Source: Acidobacteriota bacterium (GTDB lineage Bacteria; Acidobacteriota; UBA6911; RPQK01; JADFOI01). Taken from it: a stretch of DNA of 10,983 bases. The position numbers were made by a program, and so were the translations under genes. The stretch lies in the NCBI GenBank assembly GCA_022545645.1, contig JACZQQ010000074.1:1-10983 (forward strand). The letters run 5' to 3'. The notes beneath the pieces were generated by a model. That model saw nothing but the letters and a program-made list of their open reading frames with translations, was not told the origin of the DNA and ran no database searches. Below are positions 6,533 to 10,983 of the stretch, one piece after another. Every line of letters starts with the position of its first letter. Position 1 is the stretch's first letter.

Positions 6533-7771
6533 GTGAGCGACTTCCACCAGGCTGGGTTGATCAGTACGCTTCATCGACTGGGAAGCGTCGATCTGGAAGG
6601 CCTGGAGAAAGAGCTGTTAAGACACGTCAAAAGGCGCCCCATCGCACTGGTGCTCCCCTGTTTATATTCCGAACTTGCAGGTGACGCTGTTCCCATCATC
6701 GTGGAAGAGCTCAAGAAGGTGGATTATATCGATCAGATCGTGCTGAGCATGGATCAGATGACTCTGGATGAGTTCAAATCCTCCGCCTCATTTTTCTCAC
6801 AACTTCCTCAGCATTTACGAATTCTCTGGCACGATGGACCCGAGATGCAACGGTTGATTTCCGAGTTGGACGAGAACGAATTGTCCATCGGTGAGCCGGG
6901 AAAGGGACGAGGCAGTTGGCTGGCCTTTGGATATGTACTGGCCACACAAAGGGCAGCGGTCATTGCCCTTCATGACTGTGACATCGTTTCCTACAACCGG
7001 GAGTTACTGGCAAGACTCTGCTATCCCATTGCCAACAAGAGTCTGGGATACGAATTTTGCAAGGGATATTATGCCCGCTATGGGAGGCGTCTTTATGGAC
7101 GCGTGACCCGCCTCTTTGTCACGCCGCTTCTGGAAGCGCTGACTCGGTTAACCGGGCATGTCCAGATTCTGGACTATCTGCAGAGCTTCCGCTATCCACT
7201 GGCAGGAGAATTCGCGATTACGACCGGTCTGGTACGAGCCAATCGTATTCCAGGGGACTGGGGTCTAGAGATCGGTACTCTTTGTGAGGTGTTTCGGAAC
7301 TGTTCCCTCAAACGAATTTGCCAGGTGGATCTGATCGAAAATTACCAGCACAAACACCAGGAGATCTCTCCCCAGGATCCCGACAGAGGATTAATGAAAA
7401 TGGCCGTCGACATTGCTGATACGCTCTTTAGAACCCTGGCTGCCGAGGGAGTGATCATGAGCGAGGCCTTCTTTCGAACTCTCTCGACGGGCTATCAGCG
7501 CTCGGCCGAGGATGTGATTCGGCGTTACAGCGACGATGCCGCCATCAATGGATTGGAATTGGATCGTCACTCCGAGAATCTGGCCGTGGGCACGTTTCGA
7601 AAGGCTCTCGAGGTTGCCTGCCACAAGTTTGTAGAGGATCCCCATGGGTCTCTCCTCATCCCCAATTGGAACCGGGTGACTTCCGCATTACCCGATTTTC
7701 TCGATCGGCTCTACGAAGCGGTGGAAGAAGATCACCGGATGGTCATGCTGGAAGCGAGCCTGATCTCCTGA
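6533..7771 (+). CDS. gpgS: Glucosyl-3-phosphoglycerate synthase (GT81-like glycosyltransferase)
   Basis: A retaining GT-A glycosyltransferase that transfers glucose from an NDP-glucose to 3-phosphoglycerate, the first step to glucosylglycerate, a compatible solute. Residues 35-160 form the nucleotide-binding fold: RPIALVLPCLYSELAGDAV (35-53), the phosphate-binding region EPGKGRGSWLAFGY (121-134) and the metal-binding DCD at 148-150 (IALHDCDIV). The acceptor half includes YPLAGEFAITTGL (221-233) and DWGLEIGTL (242-250). His271 and His274 lie in the YQHKHQ stretch. The frame is open back to 6185, but that part is antisense to the kinase. I prefer GTG at 6533, giving the family-like N-terminus S-D-F-H-Q-A-G-L-I-S-T-L-H-R-L-G and 412 residues; TTG at 6497 is the alternative. 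Neither has a strong ribosome site. No phosphatase gene (gpgP) lies in the window. A mannosyl-3-phosphoglycerate synthase activity is less likely. Confidence 0.85.
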   Translation: MSDFHQAGLISTLHRLGSVDLEGLEKELLRHVKRRPIALVLPCLYSELAGDAVPIIVEELKKVDYIDQIVLSMDQMTLDEFKSSASFFSQLPQHLRILWHDGPEMQRLISELDENELSIGEPGKGRGSWLAFGYVLATQRAAVIALHDCDIVSYNRELLARLCYPIANKSLGYEFCKGYYARYGRRLYGRVTRLFVTPLLEALTRLTGHVQILDYLQSFRYPLAGEFAITTGLVRANRIPGDWGLEIGTLCEVFRNCSLKRICQVDLIENYQHKHQEISPQDPDRGLMKMAVDIADTLFRTLAAEGVIMSEAFFRTLSTGYQRSAEDVIRRYSDDAAINGLELDRHSENLAVGTFRKALEVACHKFVEDPHGSLLIPNWNRVTSALPDFLDRLYEAVEEDHRMVMLEASLIS

Positions 7772-7777
7772 CCCGTT

Positions 7778-7805
7778 GACCGCAGACCACAGACCAACAG
7801 ACAAC
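7778..7805 (+). repeat. Degenerate 7-base tandem array after gpgS
   Basis: Four consecutive 7-base units read GACCGCA, GACCACA, GACCAAC, AGACAAC, starting 6 bases after the gpgS stop. Together with 7812-7832 this fills the short gap between two convergent genes. No rho-independent terminator is visible here. Confidence 0.65.
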
Positions 7806-7812
7806 AGGCAGC

Positions 7813-7848
7813 TGGAACTTGAAACCTGGAACGCGGACGAAGCGCGCT
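7813..7848 (+). repeat. 36-bp intergenic repeat, copy 1
   Basis: The segment begins with heptads of the GGAAC type (CTGGAAC, TTGAAAC, CTGGAAC at 7812-7832), followed by GCG and then AAGCGCG. It matches 10885-10920 on the opposite strand at 30 of 36 positions by my alignment. Its right end touches the stop codon of the minus-strand gene that ends at 7847. Confidence 0.65.
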
Positions 7849-8968
7849 ATTTCAGCTTCAGTTGGATCGGGTCCCCCTGTTTGAGAATCTGGGGAAAACG
7901 CTTCAGGATCCCAAAGCGAGCGAATCCCGCCGTCACTCCAAGACCGAGAGAGAGAGAAATAAAAACCGCAATAAATGCCGATGTCTGCTGGAGAAATCCG
8001 AAAAACAGGGTGATGTTAGATCGGGTGATTTCAGCCGGGTCCGGGTCCTTCTGGTAGAGCCACGTGATGGTAGGCAGGTAGTGAATCTTAGGCAGGAGTT
8101 CCTGTGCCCTGGCCTCCGGACCGAAGAAGATGGAGACGATGAGGCCCGAGCGCTTCATGTACACTCCCTCGGTTGAAAAATAACCCTGCAGGGCGTTTTG
8201 CAACCTCACAAAATGGTACTCTGCCAAGGCGGCGGTAGGATATCCCACCAGGAAGAGTTCATGGCCATCGTCGGTGTATCGAGCAAGCGTCACTTCAATC
8301 TGTTTGTCGAAGCCGATTTCGGCAGCCAGAGCCTCTGGGAAGTCCTCATTCAGGGCGAAAGAGGATTCTCCCAGGTAGAAGCGAATGGATTCGCGGATGA
8401 GTCCTTCTTTGGGGAGATGGATAACCGTGACGGGGTGAAGGTTGAGCTGAGGGATGGCGTCAACGAGGACACGGGCCAGGTCTAAAAGAGATGGTTTGGA
8501 GTGCGAGCTTGTATCGGGAGCACTCAAGTGAAAGAAATAAGCGCCCCGCCAGAAAATGAGGCCATGGATACTGGAGTAATTGTCCACAGAAAGGTTGAGT
8601 CGTTTCAGCGAAACTTCTTCCAAAAGGCTGGGCCAAATGGAGAACACGCCAAAAGCCCCAAGGGCATCCTTCATCTCATAGATCTCGAGCTGGAGGGGAG
8701 GGGACTGAAGGGCAGCTTCAGGTTGAACGGCCCAACGGGAGTATGAGAGCAGGATGTAATCGTCGAGAATAACCCGGCTGAAGGGCCCGATTCCAGCCTG
8801 TTGTTCCGGGGTTGAGATCTCGGTGAGTTTTTCAAATTGATAACCCTCTATCAGGGAAAAATACTGATTCACAGGGGCTTGTGCCCTTGCCTCCGGAGAG
8901 ATCGAAAGGGCGAACAGAAAGACGACAAACAGACTTCTGACTAGGTGCATTACCCGCATGAGAAACAT
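7847..8968 (-). CDS. Secreted, C-terminally membrane-anchored protein of unknown function
   Basis: A 373-residue protein. The N-terminus is a signal peptide (LVRSLFVVFLFALSISPEARA, about 9-29, with cleavage before QAP). The body, about 35-315, is mixed alpha/beta. Residues 93-175 (LQLEIYEMKDALGAFGVFS, then I-F-W-R-G-A-Y-F-F-H and LARVLVDAI) recall, from memory only, DUF6599-type secreted proteins of Acidobacteriota. A second hydrophobic stretch at about 329-350 (TSAFIAVFISLSLGLGVTAG) is followed by a basic tail, giving a single C-terminal anchor with the bulk outside the membrane. I do not know its activity. The start could be ATG 8968, 8959 or 8950. A TATAAT ends 7 bases before 8968, and an AGGAG (8971-8975) sits 2 bases before it and 11 before 8959. 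The amidase gene stops 21 bases upstream, so read-through from that gene is also likely. Confidence 0.75.
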   Translation of the reverse strand: MFLMRVMHLVRSLFVVFLFALSISPEARAQAPVNQYFSLIEGYQFEKLTEISTPEQQAGIGPFSRVILDDYILLSYSRWAVQPEAALQSPPLQLEIYEMKDALGAFGVFSIWPSLLEEVSLKRLNLSVDNYSSIHGLIFWRGAYFFHLSAPDTSSHSKPSLLDLARVLVDAIPQLNLHPVTVIHLPKEGLIRESIRFYLGESSFALNEDFPEALAAEIGFDKQIEVTLARYTDDGHELFLVGYPTAALAEYHFVRLQNALQGYFSTEGVYMKRSGLIVSIFFGPEARAQELLPKIHYLPTITWLYQKDPDPAEITRSNITLFFGFLQQTSAFIAVFISLSLGLGVTAGFARFGILKRFPQILKQGDPIQLKLK

Positions 8969-8975
8969 CGCTCCT

Positions 8976-8981
8976 ATTATA
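8976..8981 (-). promoter_or_regulatory. -10-like hexamer before the membrane-anchored protein gene, leaderless spacing
   Basis: A perfect TATAAT on the minus strand lies between the amidase stop and the ATG at 8968, 7 bases from the ATG. No -35 match is found at 16-18 bases. If it is active, the transcript would begin within a base or two of the start codon and bypass the AGGAG that lies between them. Confidence 0.4.
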
Positions 8982-8989
8982 GAGGATGC

Positions 8990-10660
8990 CTAGTCGCGTC
9001 TGATACCGCTTATGTTCGCGGTGCTCTGGGAAGGGACCGTGCCGAGGGAATGAAAGTATTTTTCGATGCCCTTATAGAGAGCCTCCGCGACCTGAGCCTG
9101 CCCTTGTTTTCCTGTGAAGTACTTTTCTTCGCTGGGATTACTGAGGAAGCCAACCTCGGTCAAGATGCCCGGCATGTTCAAATTGATGAGGACGATAAAA
9201 GGGGCTTTTTTGACGCCGCGGTTGCGAAGTATGGGGTGATGGGCTTTCACCTCTGAGTAGAGACTCTGCTGGACGATTTGAGCCAGGTCATTGGACTCCT
9301 CATTGTAATCCCCCAGTGCAATCTGTCTGAGCAAGTCCTCAAGTTCGCGAATATTCCTCTGTGAGCTGGCATTTTCACGGCTGGCGACCTCGCGTTCCTC
9401 GGCATTCGAGGTCAGGTTCAGATAGAAGGTTTCCACTCCAGAGACCCGGCGAATCTTGCTGGAGTTGGCGTGGACCGAGATGAAGAGATCGGCACCCAGT
9501 TGATTGGCAATAGCCGTCCGCTGTTCCAGGGGAACGAATTTGTCGGTATCGCGGGTCAAGACCACATCCGTTCCCAGTCGCTCTTCCAAAAGTATTTTCA
9601 GACGTTTGGAGAGGGACAGCACCAAGTCCTTCTCCTTGAGGCCGGAGGGCCCAATGGTGCCGGTATCGCCCCCGCCATGGCCGGGATCAATCACAATCCG
9701 GCCGACTTTTAGACCCAGGACCCGGGTGAGACTTCGATCACCGTTCAGGTTAGAGGAGGGAATGATCGGGGTTTCACTGACCCTGACCGCGGTGTCGGTG
9801 CCGGTTTCCAGAGAGAGCACGGCTTCTTCAGTCGTGAAGGTTCGCTCAGCCACCTGGGATGTGGCCGGCGGACGTTTCCCCCCCGACGTGTCAATGACGA
9901 TGCGGAAAGGGTCATACAGTGCGAAGACCGTGTGCTTATTAATCTTCTCGAAGTCAAGGACCAGACGGACCGTGGTGGAGGTGTTTTGGGCAACGCGAAC
10001 CTGCTTGATGAAGACATCGTTGACCGGATAGGTCTTGCCGTTGAGAGCCGATCTCAGGCGTGTGTCCTGGAGGTCGAAATAAATGCGATTGGGGTTGGAC
10101 AGAATGTGTTTTTGGAATTCGATTTCCCGATCCAGCTGAACGACCACACGGGTGTACTCTTCATTGGACCAGTAGCGGATCTCAGAGACATTAGCCAGAC
10201 CGGTTTGCTGACTTCTAGCCACCGGCGGGGGATCAGGCGGAGGTTCCGGGATAACTTGTTCCTGCTGTAGCAGCTTGGCCCGCTCCAGCGCCGGCTTCTT
10301 ATGTTTGGTCAGTGGATACTGATCCGCTACAAAATTGTAATAGTAAATCGCACGGTCGCGGTAGGGGGCATTCGTGAAGCGATTCGCCATCTCCTCGTAG
10401 AGCGTCCCCATAGCGTAAAGTGCGTCGTCACAGGCACTGTAGGTAGGGTCATGGTCGATGACCGTGCGATAGAGAAAAATGGCGCGGCTGTACTTCTTTT
10501 GCAGATTTCGATCGGATTCCGGGGTCTGGAGGAGCTGCTCGTGGTATTGACGAGCCTTCTTGAAAGCTTCGCGCGCAGCAGGGCGATCGCGCCCGTAGAC
10601 AGACGAGGAGATCGACAAGACCAGGAAAAGACCTACGCTGAGCGCCCGATGTCCACTCAT
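8990..10660 (-). CDS. N-acetylmuramoyl-L-alanine amidase, TPR-like + AMIN + Amidase_3
   Basis: A 556-residue periplasmic enzyme that cuts the amide bond between MurNAc and the stem peptide, as AmiC-type amidases do during daughter-cell separation. It starts with a signal peptide (LSVGLFLVLSISSSVYG, 7-23). Residues 26-135 are helical and TPR-like (YSRAIFLYRTVIDHDPTY, then RDRAIYYYNFVADQYP), an uncommon addition probably for protein contacts. A Pro-rich linker (138-147) leads to an AMIN domain (about 157-260) that targets peptidoglycan or the septum. The zinc amidase domain spans about 321-540: IDPGHGGGDTG with His328, LKEKDL with Glu343, FISVHANS with His397, and ILTEVGFLSNP with Glu502, so all catalytic and zinc residues are present. 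The insert around 418-460 could be a regulatory helix as in AmiB/AmiC. The ATG at 10660 has only a weak purine-rich site. The stop lies 21 bases before the next gene on the same strand. Confidence 0.93.
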   Translation of the reverse strand: MSGHRALSVGLFLVLSISSSVYGRDRPAAREAFKKARQYHEQLLQTPESDRNLQKKYSRAIFLYRTVIDHDPTYSACDDALYAMGTLYEEMANRFTNAPYRDRAIYYYNFVADQYPLTKHKKPALERAKLLQQEQVIPEPPPDPPPVARSQQTGLANVSEIRYWSNEEYTRVVVQLDREIEFQKHILSNPNRIYFDLQDTRLRSALNGKTYPVNDVFIKQVRVAQNTSTTVRLVLDFEKINKHTVFALYDPFRIVIDTSGGKRPPATSQVAERTFTTEEAVLSLETGTDTAVRVSETPIIPSSNLNGDRSLTRVLGLKVGRIVIDPGHGGGDTGTIGPSGLKEKDLVLSLSKRLKILLEERLGTDVVLTRDTDKFVPLEQRTAIANQLGADLFISVHANSSKIRRVSGVETFYLNLTSNAEEREVASRENASSQRNIRELEDLLRQIALGDYNEESNDLAQIVQQSLYSEVKAHHPILRNRGVKKAPFIVLINLNMPGILTEVGFLSNPSEEKYFTGKQGQAQVAEALYKGIEKYFHSLGTVPSQSTANISGIRRD

Positions 10661-10814
10661 CCACTTCTCGAAGCTATATCTTCCAGGGTGCTGAGGCGGA
10701 TTTGGCTAGACCTACGGCGTTAAACTCTTTCGCCTTGCTCTAGCCTTCTCACCGCCTCGTTAGGCCTGGATGTGAGAAATACCGTCTAAAGTATAGAACA
10801 TATGGGTGTCACTG

Positions 10815-10831
10815 AGCGCGCGAAGCGCGCT
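10815..10831. repeat. GC-rich perfect hairpin with GAA loop
   Basis: AGCGCGC, loop GAA, GCGCGCT: a perfect 7-bp stem. No T-run follows on the plus strand, so it is not a classical terminator. It shares the string CGAAGCGCGCT with the repeat end at 7838-7848, which suggests it belongs to the same intergenic repeat family. Confidence 0.6.
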
Positions 10832-10842
10832 TCCGTGCGTTC

Positions 10843-10858
10843 GTGCTGTCGTGCTGTC
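10843..10858 (+). repeat. Two tandem GTGCTGTC units
   Basis: Two exact 8-base copies followed by a diverged third (GTGTCGGTC). This is low-complexity intergenic sequence of the same style as the 7-base arrays. Confidence 0.6.
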
Positions 10859-10884
10859 GTGTCGGTCAGGAGGTCTGGGGTCGA

Positions 10885-10920
10885 ATCGCGCTTTTTACGC
10901 GTTCCAAGTTCCAAGTTCCA
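10885..10920 (-). repeat. 36-bp intergenic repeat, copy 2 (inverted relative to copy 1)
   Basis: Read on the minus strand this segment matches 7813-7848 at 30 of 36 positions: GGAAC heptads, then GCG, a 4-base variable part and AAGCGCG. The two copies face each other across the amidase gene and the membrane-anchored protein gene. Confidence 0.65.
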
Positions 10921-10956
10921 GGTTCCAAGTTTGGGATTTGGAATTTGGAATTTCCG
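10901..10956 (+). repeat. Heptad array GTTCCAA / ATTTGGA
   Basis: Eight consecutive 7-base units: GTTCCAA, GTTCCAA, GTTCCAG, GTTCCAA, GTTTGGG, ATTTGGA, ATTTGGA, ATTTCCG. The left half carries TTCCAA and the right half its complement TTGGAA, so the array can fold on itself. For example, TTCCAGGTTCCAA (10916-10928) pairs with TTGGAATTTGGAA (10938-10950) if two G-U pairs are allowed. Confidence 0.75.
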
Positions 10957-10983
10957 CTGACCGGGGGCAGCGATCTTATTTGG

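Larger units (their letters stand above)
10661..10983. other. 323-base non-coding region with repeats, no gene seen
   Basis: I find no credible gene, tRNA or riboswitch here. The part nearest the amidase (10661-10800) should hold its promoter. The best -10 candidate is TATACT on the minus strand (10790-10795), without a -35 partner. From 10815 onward the sequence is repetitive: a GC-rich hairpin, an 8-base tandem, the second copy of the 36-bp repeat, and heptad arrays running to 10956. Confidence 0.6.

Noticed and set aside
10801..10983. Possible CRISPR array from the regular repeats
   Set aside because: Units are 7-8 bases long and directly adjacent, with no spacers, and no cas genes are present.
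7772..10983. A mobile element carrying the amidase pair
   Set aside because: The flanking inverted repeats are imperfect and intergenic, no transposase or target duplication is visible, and the amidase is a core-type gene. It is kept only as a repeat-family observation.

Overview
The window looks like a chromosomal segment of a moderately GC-rich bacterium, most likely an Acidobacteriota member. That assignment is an inference. It rests on a secreted VWA protein resembling the family typical of that phylum, on a secreted protein resembling an acidobacterial family of unknown function, and on intergenic arrays of degenerate 7-base repeats. There is no phage, transposase, CRISPR array, rRNA or tRNA. 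Every gene but one has a recognisable family, so the unusual features lie inside genes or between them.

Region 1 (1-4019, plus strand) is a run of co-directional genes: the 3' end of scpA, scpB (7-base overlap), an RsuA/RluB-type pseudouridine synthase, riboflavin synthase (ribE) and a ribBA-type gene. scpA and scpB belong to chromosome condensation, the synthase to rRNA modification, and the last two to riboflavin synthesis. Both riboflavin genes are abnormal. RibE continues in frame, through a 24-bp tandem duplication, into a hydrophobic segment and about 185 further residues that I do not recognise. RibBA keeps a DHBP-synthase half, but its GTP cyclohydrolase II half has lost all three zinc cysteines and the catalytic motif.

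Region 2 (4043-6478, minus strand) holds a MOFRL-family glycerate kinase followed by a secreted VWA protein with a degenerate metal site. The kinase is divergent from a glucosyl-3-phosphoglycerate synthase (gpgS, 6533-7771, plus strand). The pair suggests glucosylglycerate, a compatible solute, with glycerate recycled by the kinase.

Region 3 (7772-10983) holds two minus-strand envelope genes: an AMIN/Amidase_3 N-acetylmuramoyl-L-alanine amidase with a TPR-like N-terminus, then a secreted, membrane-anchored protein of unknown function. Two intergenic segments flank this pair and carry inverted copies of a 36-bp element (30/36 identical by eye), each embedded in period-7 arrays. The last 323 bases hold no gene.

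Two minus-strand genes have a perfect TATAAT hexamer 6-7 bases before the start codon, suggesting leaderless mRNAs.
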